A DNA stretch of 34,243 bases from assembly GCA_937981955.1 (NCBI GenBank), contig CALJNA010000085.1, forward strand, positions 1 to 34,243. The letters are read 5' to 3'. A model generated the notes under the pieces. That model searched no databases and was not told the origin of the DNA. It worked only from the letters and a program-made list of their open reading frames with translations. This stretch comes from an uncultured Granulosicoccaceae bacterium. GTDB taxonomy: Bacteria > Pseudomonadota > Gammaproteobacteria > Granulosicoccales > Granulosicoccaceae. Positions 7,725 through 15,939 of this stretch are shown here, one piece after another. Made by a program: the position numbers and the translations under genes. Every line of letters starts with the position of its first letter. The first letter of the stretch is position 1.

Positions 7725-7812
7725 TTTTACGGCAGACTCACCGCGGCTTTGAAGAGCAAGGATACGCTTGCCAAGGGTCGCGTTGGTCTGAGATATAAAA
7801 GCGACCGTAAAA
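7725..7812 (+). ncRNA. Candidate structured 5' leader RNA of the GH16 gene
   Basis: Four nested helices can be drawn by eye. P1: TTTTACGG (7725-7732) with CCGTAAAA (7805-7812). P2: CAGAC (7733-7737) with GTCTG (7786-7790). P3: CGCGGC (7742-7747) with GTCGCG (7777-7782), one G-U pair. P4: GCAAG (7756-7760) with CTTGC (7767-7771). The tip contains CAAGGAT, which matches the core of the CsrA/RsmA consensus (CARGGAU). I recognise no known riboswitch class. The same stretch also reads as an open frame without an ATG, so the RNA interpretation is not the only one. Confidence 0.4.
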
Positions 7813-7829
7813 CACGACGTTCGAAGTAA

Positions 7830-7899
7830 CGAGCGAGAATTAACGAACGAGAAGCAGCGAACGAGAAGCAGCGAACGATCAGCAACGAACGATCAGCTC
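7830..7899 (+). repeat. Five tandem 14-bp repeats in the glucanase leader
   Basis: Units lie at 7830, 7844, 7858, 7872 and 7886, of the form CGAACGAgaagcag or CGAACGAtcagcNN; the first is the most divergent and units 2 and 3 are identical. Fourteen is not a multiple of three, so the array is not coding. CGTTCG (7818-7823), just upstream, is complementary to the CGAACG in units 2-5. The array sits between the folded leader and the start codon. Confidence 0.8.
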
Positions 7900-8059
7900 A
7901 TCTAACGATGCTTAATAACGAGAGTCGACATATAAGAAGTTGATTCGAACACAACGGGTTATGCGCAATGGAATTCGGCCAAATAATAAGTAACCTGACT
8001 TGCAACCAAATATTCTGAAAAAGCATTACTCGGAAAATTTAAAAGAGCTCAACACCCAT

Positions 8060-9760
8060 ATGAAATTCGAAAAGATTGCTCGCGTAATGATTAAAACGCT
8101 GGTAGTACCTTTCCTATTGTTAAACGCCGGCATTGCGCTGGCAATCGATCCACCTAACAACCCGCGAGGAATCGCTCAAAGTCCAACCCAGGTTCAATGG
8201 GAGTGGGACTGGGTTAACGGTGCTGTTCAGTATGAGGTCACTGTCGATGGTCAGTACCAGGGCCTGACACCCGATCCCAGATACGTTTCTACCGATCTGT
8301 GGCCCGGTGATCACTCGATGACAGTCAAAGCCATCGATCAGAACTGGCAATATTCGTCGTCGTCGATCACAGCAAAAGTATCAACAAACAATACAGCTCA
8401 AAACGACAACAACACCGGTAATACACAGCAGTTTTCAACAAACACTGCACAAAACCCCGCTCAGAACAGCAGTAACGGCGCAGTCGGCATACCCGGCAAT
8501 TTAAGAGCTGAACAGGTTGAACAGGGCACGGTTAAATGGCAATGGGACTGGACACCCGGCGCAACCACGTACGATGTCACCGTCGATGGTTCTTACGCAG
8601 GCACCACATCCGACACACAGTTTTTCAGTGAAAACCTTTGGAACGGTGATCACTCTCTAACGGTAAGAGCCGCTAACGGTTCTGGCCAATACAGTGAGCA
8701 GTCGGAAACGCTGAAATTTCAAGTTCGAGGCGATTTCAATAATGGCTCTGTCACATCAGCTGCACCACCTCCACCTCAAAACGATGCAGCAGCGCCCGCG
8801 CCAGCTAACGACAATGGACCAATAGACCCAGCTTCTTACACGTATGGCGAAGTCTACGAAAAGCCAGGATACGAACTTGCGTTCAGCGACGAATTCAACA
8901 ACTCAACCCTGAACCGCAATCGTTGGAATACCCAACTACGGTGGGACGGTGAGTTCAATGGTGAGAGAAACGAATACCGTGTAGTTAATGGAGAGAATCA
9001 GTTCTACGTCAACATATTTTCTGATGATCAGGATCATCAGAACCATGTTGTACCGCAGCACAACCCATTCGAACTCAATGGTTCACGTCTGGCAATTAGA
9101 GCGATAAAGAACCCATTGAAAACCAACAACAACAAAAATGGCCACGGCCCTCTTCGTGACATGGTGGCTCAGCAAGACTTCTTGTCAGGTGCTATTTCAA
9201 CGTACGACAAGTTCACCCAGAAGTACGGCTATTTTGAAGCGCGCATTAAAATCCCGAATCATGTCGGCACATTCCCGGCTTTCTGGTTGCACCATCAGAA
9301 GCGCAAATACGAAGGAACGCGCCGAACCGAAATCGATATTATGGAAAACCTTGGTCACGCTCCCTGGTACGTATACAACTCATTCCACTATTTCACCAAC
9401 GTCAGCGCGACTTATGGTGGCGATGCGCATTTCATCAAACCGCAACCTGAAGGCCAGATATACAACGGAACCGATTTCAGTCAGGATTACCACACCTATG
9501 CTGTTGAGTGGGAACCTGGACACGTTACCTGGTTTATCGATGGCCAGAAGGTTAGCGAGCTCTACAACAGTAACGTAGACTATGAAGAGTTGTACCTCAT
9601 TTTGAATCTGGCAATGGGCGGTTACTGGACCAACTATCCAGCAAGCTCCGGTGGCCTGGGACGTAATTCAAACGATTACTTTCCAAATCAGAACGACATC
9701 AACACGTTTGCAAACCCGGCACTGGAAATCGATTACGTACGCGTTTACAAACGGAAGTAA
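8060..9760 (+). CDS. Secreted GH16 endo-beta-glucanase with two FN3-like repeats
   Basis: 566 residues from ATG 8060. I prefer this to TTG 8000 because it begins directly with a signal peptide (~1-29, ending GIALA). Two homologous ~80-residue beta domains follow (~30-110 and ~150-230), each with WEWDW/WQWDW, a VTVDG core and a GDHS motif, like carbohydrate-enzyme FN3/CBM modules. A Pro/Asn-rich linker leads to a GH16 domain (~275-566). The catalytic motif EIDIME places the nucleophile at ~Glu424 and the acid/base at ~Glu429. The ME form with the beta-bulge is typical of laminarinases. It probably hydrolyses beta-1,3 or mixed-linkage glucan outside the cell. It has its own regulated promoter and terminator; there is no sugar transporter next to it. 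Confidence 0.92.
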   Translation: MKFEKIARVMIKTLVVPFLLLNAGIALAIDPPNNPRGIAQSPTQVQWEWDWVNGAVQYEVTVDGQYQGLTPDPRYVSTDLWPGDHSMTVKAIDQNWQYSSSSITAKVSTNNTAQNDNNTGNTQQFSTNTAQNPAQNSSNGAVGIPGNLRAEQVEQGTVKWQWDWTPGATTYDVTVDGSYAGTTSDTQFFSENLWNGDHSLTVRAANGSGQYSEQSETLKFQVRGDFNNGSVTSAAPPPPQNDAAAPAPANDNGPIDPASYTYGEVYEKPGYELAFSDEFNNSTLNRNRWNTQLRWDGEFNGERNEYRVVNGENQFYVNIFSDDQDHQNHVVPQHNPFELNGSRLAIRAIKNPLKTNNNKNGHGPLRDMVAQQDFLSGAISTYDKFTQKYGYFEARIKIPNHVGTFPAFWLHHQKRKYEGTRRTEIDIMENLGHAPWYVYNSFHYFTNVSATYGGDAHFIKPQPEGQIYNGTDFSQDYHTYAVEWEPGHVTWFIDGQKVSELYNSNVDYEELYLILNLAMGGYWTNYPASSGGLGRNSNDYFPNQNDINTFANPALEIDYVRVYKRK

Positions 9761-9800
9761 CACTTATCGGCAATTAGCTCGATTCAAAAACAATACTTTG

Positions 9801-9827
9801 AAAGGCCGCGAAAGCGGCCTTTTTTTT
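9801..9827 (+). terminator. Intrinsic terminator of the glucanase gene
   Basis: A 9-bp stem AAAGGCCGC / GCGGCCTTT closed by a GAAA tetraloop and running straight into eight T residues (9820-9827). It is textbook in form and 40 bp after the stop codon. Confidence 0.95.
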
Positions 9828-9871
9828 GGTCCGCATTATGGCCTGTGTGTCCTCTGGCTTTAACAGCGTTT

Positions 9872-9901
9872 TGTCGAGCACAATGCAATGAATGTGCGAC
9901 A
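9872..9901. promoter_or_regulatory. Imperfect dyad upstream of the CHMI-ABC operon
   Basis: TGTCG-ag-CACA (9872-9882) faces TGTG-CGACA (9893-9901). The arms are perfect except for two extra bases in the left arm. The dyad lies ~50 bp before the operon's first ATG, where the promoter is expected, so an operator is plausible. No -35/-10 pair is clear. Confidence 0.35.
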
Positions 9902-9953
9902 GCTCAACTAGTCTTGTACTATTACAGATTGTTCCAAACGTGAAGGTTTACAG

Positions 9954-10340
9954 ATGCCCCATATTGAAATCACCTACTCTGCCAATCTGGAAGACGTGAT
10001 TGATGTGTCTGCGCTGTGTAACGTGTTGCGCGAAACCGCTATTGCATCGGACGTTGCTCCGATCGCTGGTGTCCGGGTCCGAGCGTTTCGTTGCGACCAT
10101 TACTCCATTGCCGACGGCGACCGCAAACACGGCTATATTGATTTTTCAATACGATTAAGAGAAGGCAGGACTGACGAGGTTAAAGCCAGTTTGACCGAGC
10201 AGTTATTCAGCGCGGCCAAGCAATTTCTGGAACACGACTTCACATCCCATTCCATTGCTTTGTCGATGGAATTGCGGGACATCAATGCGACTTTCAGCCC
10301 CAAAACCGGCAGCATACGCCAGTTTCTTGGTAAAAGTTGA
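9954..10340 (+). CDS. 5-carboxymethyl-2-hydroxymuconate isomerase (CHMI) family tautomerase
   Basis: 128 residues, the normal CHMI length. It begins MPHIEITYS, so processing exposes the catalytic N-terminal Pro of the tautomerase superfamily; E. coli HpaF starts MPHFIVECS. PIAGVRVRAFRCDHYSIADG aligns with the HpaF motif around its second active-site loop. CHMI converts 5-carboxymethyl-2-hydroxymuconate to its keto isomer in homoprotocatechuate meta-cleavage. No other hpa gene is adjacent, and it instead opens an ABC-transporter operon, so its substrate here may differ. AAGG lies 7 nt before the ATG. The stop overlaps the next start by 4 nt (TTGA). Confidence 0.85.
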   Translation: MPHIEITYSANLEDVIDVSALCNVLRETAIASDVAPIAGVRVRAFRCDHYSIADGDRKHGYIDFSIRLREGRTDEVKASLTEQLFSAAKQFLEHDFTSHSIALSMELRDINATFSPKTGSIRQFLGKS

Positions 10341-11857
10341 ACAACCCTAGAACCTCATTAACTGCATCGGCGATTTGCGTTGCAATCGTAGCTCTGGTGT
10401 CACCAGAGCTGGTTCATGCCCACGTGTCGGAGCAAGGACTGGTACTGCTGCTCCCGACTGCGGTGTACATTACATCGGGTGTATTAGCTGTGGTGCTAAC
10501 GATTTTGTTACTGGCATTCATGCCCGTACGTTGGACACATGCGCTTTTTCCAAATGCAAACGCGACACTAGACAAAAAGCAGACAACAGACCGTTCAACA
10601 CCGCAAACCAATGAAGCGGCCGTAGAATCGGTACCGAGCTCCGTATCTTCCAAAACCGATATGTCCGGCTTCAACCGGGTAGAAGTTACCCTGAGCCTGC
10701 TGTCCACGATATTTCTGTTCGCGCTGTTATGGACTGGACTGACAGGCTCGCACGATCCGTTGGAAAACCCTCTACCGTTATTTATTTGGACAATTTGGTG
10801 GATTGGGTTTGTAGTGCTGCAAGGCGTGTTTGGAAACCTGTGGCGCTTCGTAAACCCATGGACCGGTCTTTACCAAGTGGCTCAAGGCCTACTGCCTGTC
10901 AGACGATCATTTCACCTGCCAGACTGGTTGGGAGTGTGGCCCGGCGTTATCGCACTGTTACTGGTCATGACGTTCGTACTTGCCGATGTTGCACCCGATG
11001 CACCAGAGAGATTGTCACGCATCGTTGCGTTGTATTGGCTATTCACGCTCATCGGCTTGCTTGTGTTTGGCGAACAATGGCTGCGACGGTGCGAATGTTT
11101 TTCGATGCTACTGTCACGATACGCACAATTGTCGGTTGTTGGCAAAAGAGTCGGTAGCTTGCGTGTTGGTTTTCCCGGCTGGCCAGCGTTTGTCACTCGC
11201 GCCACAACCATAAGTGCTGCGGTGTTTATCCTTGTTTTGTTAGGTTCGGGTAGTTTTGACGGTTTAAACGAAACCTTCAGTTGGCTTGCTTTTATCGGTG
11301 TTAACCCCCTCGAATTTCCGGGACGCTCAGCTATTATTGATAAAACGGTGCTCGGACTGCTGGCTGCGAACGCATTACTGATCATTGTTTATGCAGCCTG
11401 TGTCTGGGCGGGAACCCATTGGGCAAATCAGCAAGCCGGTACCGGCACATCCGTGTCATTTCATAGTGCGTTCTGCCAATTGGCCATATCGATGCTGCCG
11501 ATAGCATTCGTCTACCACTTTGCGCATTTTCTGACCGCATTCATGGTTAATGCACAATACGCCGTTGCTGCTGCATCCGATCCGTTCGACAGCGGTGCAG
11601 ATTTGCTGAATCTGGGCACTTTTTACGTCACAACCGGCTTTATGAATTCACACCACAGCGTTGAGGCAATATGGCTGACACAGGCTGCTGCTGTGGTTGT
11701 CGGACACGTTTTATCAGTCATATTGGCCCATGCCATTGCATTGGATTTGTTTGGCAGCGCGCGGCGAGCTATTATCAGCCAGGCACCGTTGGCAGCGTTC
11801 ATGGTTTTTTATACATTTATCGGCCTTTGGCTGCTTGCCGCCCCGAGAGGCGCATAA
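10337..11857 (+). CDS. Large multi-pass membrane protein with exported N-terminal His (possibly the family labelled 'fenitrothion hydrolase')
   Basis: 506 residues, starting at TTG that overlaps the CHMI stop. A signal-like segment (~1-28) ends VHA before HVSEQGL, so signal peptidase cleavage would expose His29. About nine to ten hydrophobic segments follow, split by a polar Thr/Ser-rich loop (~75-115). Conserved-looking stretches are NPLPLFIWTIWWIGF, GNLWRFVNPWTG, YHFAHFL and HVLSVILAHAIAL; the histidines in the last helices could bind metal. From memory, similar proteins are labelled 'fenitrothion hydrolase' (FedA-like) in databases, a name that says little about their natural role; I am not sure of it. 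Its place directly before a substrate-binding protein suggests a transport-linked role. Confidence 0.75.
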   Translation: MNNPRTSLTASAICVAIVALVSPELVHAHVSEQGLVLLLPTAVYITSGVLAVVLTILLLAFMPVRWTHALFPNANATLDKKQTTDRSTPQTNEAAVESVPSSVSSKTDMSGFNRVEVTLSLLSTIFLFALLWTGLTGSHDPLENPLPLFIWTIWWIGFVVLQGVFGNLWRFVNPWTGLYQVAQGLLPVRRSFHLPDWLGVWPGVIALLLVMTFVLADVAPDAPERLSRIVALYWLFTLIGLLVFGEQWLRRCECFSMLLSRYAQLSVVGKRVGSLRVGFPGWPAFVTRATTISAAVFILVLLGSGSFDGLNETFSWLAFIGVNPLEFPGRSAIIDKTVLGLLAANALLIIVYAACVWAGTHWANQQAGTGTSVSFHSAFCQLAISMLPIAFVYHFAHFLTAFMVNAQYAVAAASDPFDSGADLLNLGTFYVTTGFMNSHHSVEAIWLTQAAAVVVGHVLSVILAHAIALDLFGSARRAIISQAPLAAFMVFYTFIGLWLLAAPRGA

Positions 11858-11911
11858 CAGAAACTACGTGAGCCTCCTTGCAGCGATGGCTCAAACCGCG
11901 AGGAAATTAGC

Positions 11912-13231
11912 ATGACCGATTCGTCCAACGTACCACCCAAGAAGTCCGCAACTGACAAGAGCCGTCGAACGGCTTTGAAAAGCATTGCAGCCGGAGCCGG
12001 CGTCGTCGCCGCATCAGGCACCCTGCCTGGATTACTCGGCCATGCTCAAGCACAAAGCGCTGAACCTATTCGAATCGGATTTCAGGTTCACCGCACCGGA
12101 ATCGGCGCTGCTTACGGACGCTGGTACGACCGGACCACAGAAGCCGTGGTAAAGCGAATTAACGAAGAAGGTGGTATCAATGGAAGGCCGATCGAAATCG
12201 TTGCCGAAGACGATGGAACCGATCCGAAACGCGGTGCTGAAGTGGTGGAAAAATTTGCCAACCAGCACAAATGCGATCTGGCATTCGGCACGCTGTTCAG
12301 TCACGTTGTGTTTGGTTCAGCACCGCGAGCGGGTGAATTGAAGATTCCCTACTTTGTGGTCTCTGAAGGTCATCACGTCGCCAGCGGTAAACTCAATCGC
12401 TACACGCTTCAACCCGGTATTACTGATGTGAAAAGTCAGGTCGAAGCCATGGGACCATTTATCGCCAACAATCTGGGCAAGAAAGTCACAATGATCTTTC
12501 CCGATTTCGCGTTTGGACACGATCATCGCGACTATTTCACTGCAGCGTTTGAGAATCAAGGCGGAACCATTCTGGAAAAGATTGCGATTCCTCCAACAGA
12601 AACGTCATTCACCAAGTACTTTCCTAAAATACCACGCGATACTGAAGTCATTTATCACGTTATGGTTGGACCAGCGGTACTCACCTTCGTAAAAGAACTT
12701 GGTGAATTTTTCGGCCCAAGCAAGCCAGAGATCTTCGGCTTTATCGATAGTCTGGAAGCGGTTGATTTGGCCAGTCCAGGACTTGAATTCCTGGAAGGTA
12801 CCTATTTCTGGGAAGGCATGCCTCGGTATGCTCAGGCCGATCAATCCGAATTTGATAAAACCTATCGCGCAGCCGTTGGTGTTGATGAAAATGGCGCGTC
12901 TGTTTCTGATCCAAAAGATGTGTCCACCTACGCCCACATGTTCGGTTGCTGGGAAACGCTTTATGTCGTTAAAGCCGGTATGGAGGCATCTGGCTACAAG
13001 GGGCCGGACGACAGACAAAAACTCATAGAAGCGGTTGAAGCCATGAGTGATATGCCGCATTCCAACGAACACCCGCAAGGCGCAAAACGTTTTAACGGCA
13101 AGACACACCAGACCTTTGGACATCAGTACATTTCCAAAGTAGACAACGGAAAGCTGGTGTTGGCGCACACCACTTCAATAGAAGATACACTCTATGAAGA
13201 TGAAGTTGATTACACCAAGCAAGCTTTCTAA
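11912..13231 (+). CDS. Tat-exported HAAT-type ABC substrate-binding protein
   Basis: 439 residues. The N-terminus carries the twin-arginine motif SRRTALK (Arg18-Arg19), an Ala/Gly-rich h-region and AQA cleavage near residue 47. This points to Tat export of a folded, perhaps cofactor-bound, protein. The rest is a type I periplasmic binding fold (LivJ/AmiC/UrtA-like): IRIGFQVHRTG, then INEEGGINGRPIEIVAEDDGTDPKRG, where the DDGTDP turn is typical. The substrate (amide, urea, branched-chain amino acid or other) cannot be read from sequence. AGGA lies 7 nt before the ATG. A strong stem-loop follows the stop codon and separates it from the permease genes. Confidence 0.9.
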   Translation: MTDSSNVPPKKSATDKSRRTALKSIAAGAGVVAASGTLPGLLGHAQAQSAEPIRIGFQVHRTGIGAAYGRWYDRTTEAVVKRINEEGGINGRPIEIVAEDDGTDPKRGAEVVEKFANQHKCDLAFGTLFSHVVFGSAPRAGELKIPYFVVSEGHHVASGKLNRYTLQPGITDVKSQVEAMGPFIANNLGKKVTMIFPDFAFGHDHRDYFTAAFENQGGTILEKIAIPPTETSFTKYFPKIPRDTEVIYHVMVGPAVLTFVKELGEFFGPSKPEIFGFIDSLEAVDLASPGLEFLEGTYFWEGMPRYAQADQSEFDKTYRAAVGVDENGASVSDPKDVSTYAHMFGCWETLYVVKAGMEASGYKGPDDRQKLIEAVEAMSDMPHSNEHPQGAKRFNGKTHQTFGHQYISKVDNGKLVLAHTTSIEDTLYEDEVDYTKQAF

Positions 13232-13261
13232 GCTTTATCTATTCAGGTTTTTTCTGATGAC

Positions 13262-13288
13262 GTGGTTGCGATGAAACATCGCAACCAC
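13262..13288 (+). promoter_or_regulatory. 12-bp perfect intercistronic stem-loop between binding-protein and permease genes
   Basis: GTGGTTGCGATG, loop AAA, CATCGCAACCAC, with no T-run after it. In ABC operons such hairpins protect the 3' end of the binding-protein mRNA and reduce expression of the permease genes downstream. That role is inferred here from position. Confidence 0.8.
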
Positions 13289-13361
13289 ACTAAATACAAG
13301 CAACCTCGTTGCCTTTAAGCTTCGAGGATTACCCCACTATATTTAATCGACGCTTACAGCA

Positions 13362-14288
13362 ATGGAATTTGGGCCATATCTGTTTATCGCATCACTTGAA
13401 GGTGCTATAACTGCTGCGGTACTGGCACTCACTGCCGTTGGGTTAAGTATAGTTTTTGGCATAATGCGCGTGGTCAATGTTGCCCACGGTGAGTTCTTTA
13501 TGCTCGGGGCTGTTATAGCCTGGTGGGTAACCAGCATGATTACCGCACACCCGGCATTGGGTTTTGTTGCAGCGCTAATCGTCGCACCTTTATTAGTCGG
13601 ACTGTTAGCAATTGTTAGCGATCATCTTGTATTGCGACGTATTAACTACGACCCCGAACGAACCATTGTTGCAACGATCGGATTACTCTATGTTATCCAG
13701 CAAACCACTTTGATGACCTTCGGACCCGAGGCGCGACCAGTAGAAGCACCATTCAATAAACGTATTGCCCTTCCATGGTTTGAATTAGGCGAAAACGGCT
13801 TTGTACTGACCTGGCCATGGGGCTTAAGCACAACCACCTACAAACTCGCTGTTATTGCAGCCGCCATCGTTATTCTGTTGATACTGTGGCTGGTCATGTC
13901 CCGTACACGATTAGGTCTGATTATGCGCGCCACGCAACTTGACAGTGAAATGGCGCAGGCACACGGCATCCATGTCGATAAAGTATATGCGTTGGTTTTT
14001 GGTCTCGGCGCCGGGCTTGCCGCACTGGGCGCAGTGCTTATCGTTCCGATTCAGCAAGCACACTACCTGATGGGTGGCGACCCGTTATTGCTGTCATTTA
14101 TCGTCGTCATTATTGGTGGTCTCGGCAGCGTAGCCGGGACAATCGTTGCAGCAGTACTGATTGGTATGAGCGACGGTATAATTTCAGTATTTTTTACGCC
14201 AACCCTTGCCAAAATAATCGCAACGTTACTAGTAGCGTTCGTGCTGGTGTTCAGACCCCAAGGTTTGTTCGGAAAACCTGAGCGATGA
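13362..14288 (+). CDS. livH: Branched-chain amino acid/amide-type ABC permease LivH
   Basis: 308 residues with about eight hydrophobic segments. Family signatures are AVGLSIVFGIMRVVNVAHGEFFMLGA near the N-terminus, RRINYDPERTIVATIGLLYVIQQ in the middle, and GGLGSVAGTIVAAVLIG plus FRPQGLFG at the end. It forms the inner-membrane channel with LivM. No convincing Shine-Dalgarno sequence precedes the ATG. The stop overlaps livM's start as ATGA. The name denotes the transporter family (HAAT), not a proven leucine specificity. Confidence 0.93.
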   Translation: MEFGPYLFIASLEGAITAAVLALTAVGLSIVFGIMRVVNVAHGEFFMLGAVIAWWVTSMITAHPALGFVAALIVAPLLVGLLAIVSDHLVLRRINYDPERTIVATIGLLYVIQQTTLMTFGPEARPVEAPFNKRIALPWFELGENGFVLTWPWGLSTTTYKLAVIAAAIVILLILWLVMSRTRLGLIMRATQLDSEMAQAHGIHVDKVYALVFGLGAGLAALGAVLIVPIQQAHYLMGGDPLLLSFIVVIIGGLGSVAGTIVAAVLIGMSDGIISVFFTPTLAKIIATLLVAFVLVFRPQGLFGKPER

Positions 14289-15229
14289 ACAACAGCATGC
14301 GCAGCTTTGCTTTACACCTATTCGTACTGGCTATTCTGGTTGTCTTGTTCTTCACAGTTTCTGAATATCATAGTGGCAACCTTGCCCGCATATTGGTGCT
14401 GAGCGTGTATGCCATGGGATACAACCTGTTGTTTGGGTATACGGGTCTGCTGAGTCTGGGGCACGCATTGTTTTTTGCCAGTGGCATGTATGGACTAGGG
14501 CTGGCCATGCAGCACTTGGGTACGCCCGCTGCACCGGCCATGCTTGTTGGACTAATCAGTGCATTTGTTGTGTCTGCCGTCATTGGGTTTCTGGCGCTGC
14601 GCACGTCGGGCGTAGCGTTTATGATCGTCACCCTGATGTTTGCTCAAGCTGGATACCTGACTATATTGCTGGCAGGCAAATATACCCGTGGCGACGAAGG
14701 ATTTGTCATTCCACAAGCCGATCGCGCTATTGGCAGTATCGACTTATCGCAATCAGATACTCGCTACTTCGCTGCATTGATTCTGTTTGCGGTGTGTTTT
14801 CTATTTATTGGCTGGTTAGTGCAGACCCGGTTTGGTAAAACGCTGGTTGCAATCAGAGAAAATCCAGAACGGGCGCGAATGCTCGGATATGATATTCAAA
14901 GACATAAGCTACTTGCAGTTATCATTTCCGGAACCCTGTCCGGAGCCGCCGGTGCTGCCTATGCCCTGTTGTTTGGCTATGCAGGCGCAACTTTTTCAAC
15001 CGTACAGTATTCAATATACCCGTTGTTGTGGGTATTGCTTGGAGGAGCCGGTACCACCATCGGACCGCTCATTGGTGCGATATTCATGACATACCTGATT
15101 GATATATCCAGCGAATACACCAATGCGTATATGCTCATTGCCGGTCTGGCGCTAATTTTCCTTACACTCTTCGCGCCTCACGGATTAGCTGGAGTGTTAC
15201 GAAAAAAATGGTTGCCGTGGTTGCCATGA
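14285..15229 (+). CDS. livM: Branched-chain amino acid/amide-type ABC permease LivM
   Basis: 314 residues with about nine hydrophobic segments. The LivM-specific stretch GYNLLFGYTGLLSLGHALFFASGMYG is near residues 40-65. The cytoplasmic coupling loop, VAIRENPERARMLGYDIQ, is near 190-210. GGAGTTIGPLIGA lies towards the end, followed by FAPHGLAG. It pairs with LivH in the membrane. The start overlaps the livH stop by 4 nt, and its own stop overlaps the preferred livG start in the same way. Confidence 0.93.
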   Translation: MNNSMRSFALHLFVLAILVVLFFTVSEYHSGNLARILVLSVYAMGYNLLFGYTGLLSLGHALFFASGMYGLGLAMQHLGTPAAPAMLVGLISAFVVSAVIGFLALRTSGVAFMIVTLMFAQAGYLTILLAGKYTRGDEGFVIPQADRAIGSIDLSQSDTRYFAALILFAVCFLFIGWLVQTRFGKTLVAIRENPERARMLGYDIQRHKLLAVIISGTLSGAAGAAYALLFGYAGATFSTVQYSIYPLLWVLLGGAGTTIGPLIGAIFMTYLIDISSEYTNAYMLIAGLALIFLTLFAPHGLAGVLRKKWLPWLP

Positions 15230-15939
15230 GTCTGCTATCAACACAGTTACTCTCAAAAAACTATGCCGGCTTGCAGGCAGTGAGTAACGTCAGTTTTGAG
15301 TTGCCGGAAGGTCAGGTTCGCGCGCTTATCGGCCCCAATGGTGCGGGTAAAACGACGTTTGTTGGTATGTTAAGTGGACGCATCGCGTCAACCAGTGGCA
15401 CGGTTATCTTCGACGGTAAGGATGTAACCACACTGCCAGCTCACAAACGCATGTCAATGGGCATGGCCTACACCTTTCAGATAACGTCGGTATTTGCAAA
15501 ATTAAGTGTTCACGAGAACGTGGCACTGGCAGCAAGACGCGTAGTTCAAGGTGGAAACGCGGCTGTCAATCAACGCGTACTGGAAGTACTGAATAAAGTA
15601 AACCTTGCCGATCGATACGAGCAAATTGCCGGTGACTTGAGTTACGGGCACCAAAGGCTGCTAGAAATTGGCATGGGGCTCGCGCAAAAGCCGCGCCTTT
15701 TCATTCTTGACGAGCCTACGCAAGGTTTGGCTGAAAGTGAAATTGATGATTTTGTAGAATTGATCGCCGAGTTGTCAGAAGATACCACCATCTTGTTAAT
15801 CGAGCACAACATGGACGTCGTGATGCGAACTGCCGATTACATAACCGTACTCAACTTCGGCAGTGTACTAGCCGAGGGTACACCGGACGAAATTCGTGCA
15901 AACGAAAGTGTTCAAGCCGCTTATCTGGGGAACGGATAA
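15226..15939 (+). CDS. livG: ABC transporter ATPase LivG
   Basis: 237 residues from ATG 15226. This start gives the ATGA overlap used throughout the operon; ATG 15208 would add six residues and a 22-nt overlap. It carries Walker A GPNGAGKTT (~36-44), the signature motif LSYGHQRLLEIG (LSYG variant, usual for LivG), Walker B LFILDEPTQGL and an H-loop LLIEHNMDVV. It hydrolyses ATP in the cytoplasm to drive import through LivHM. The stop overlaps livF's start by 1 nt (TAATG). Confidence 0.93.
   Translation: MSLLSTQLLSKNYAGLQAVSNVSFELPEGQVRALIGPNGAGKTTFVGMLSGRIASTSGTVIFDGKDVTTLPAHKRMSMGMAYTFQITSVFAKLSVHENVALAARRVVQGGNAAVNQRVLEVLNKVNLADRYEQIAGDLSYGHQRLLEIGMGLAQKPRLFILDEPTQGLAESEIDDFVELIAELSEDTTILLIEHNMDVVMRTADYITVLNFGSVLAEGTPDEIRANESVQAAYLGNG

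Noticed and set aside
7694-7798. 34-codon ORF inside the glucanase leader
   Set aside because: ATG without a Shine-Dalgarno sequence only ~10 nt after the predicted transcription start; overlaps the paired leader segments. Another frame (stop at 7827-7829) reads more protein-like but has no ATG.
7830-7899. CRISPR-like array
   Set aside because: The units are 14 bp, contiguous and without spacers; no cas genes are in the window.
8000-8059. TTG start giving a 20-residue longer glucanase
   Set aside because: The extra residues are hydrophilic and would precede the signal peptide; ATG 8060 directly starts a normal signal peptide.
12605-13168. 187-codon reverse ORF
   Set aside because: Antisense to the well-supported ABC substrate-binding protein, with no family features.
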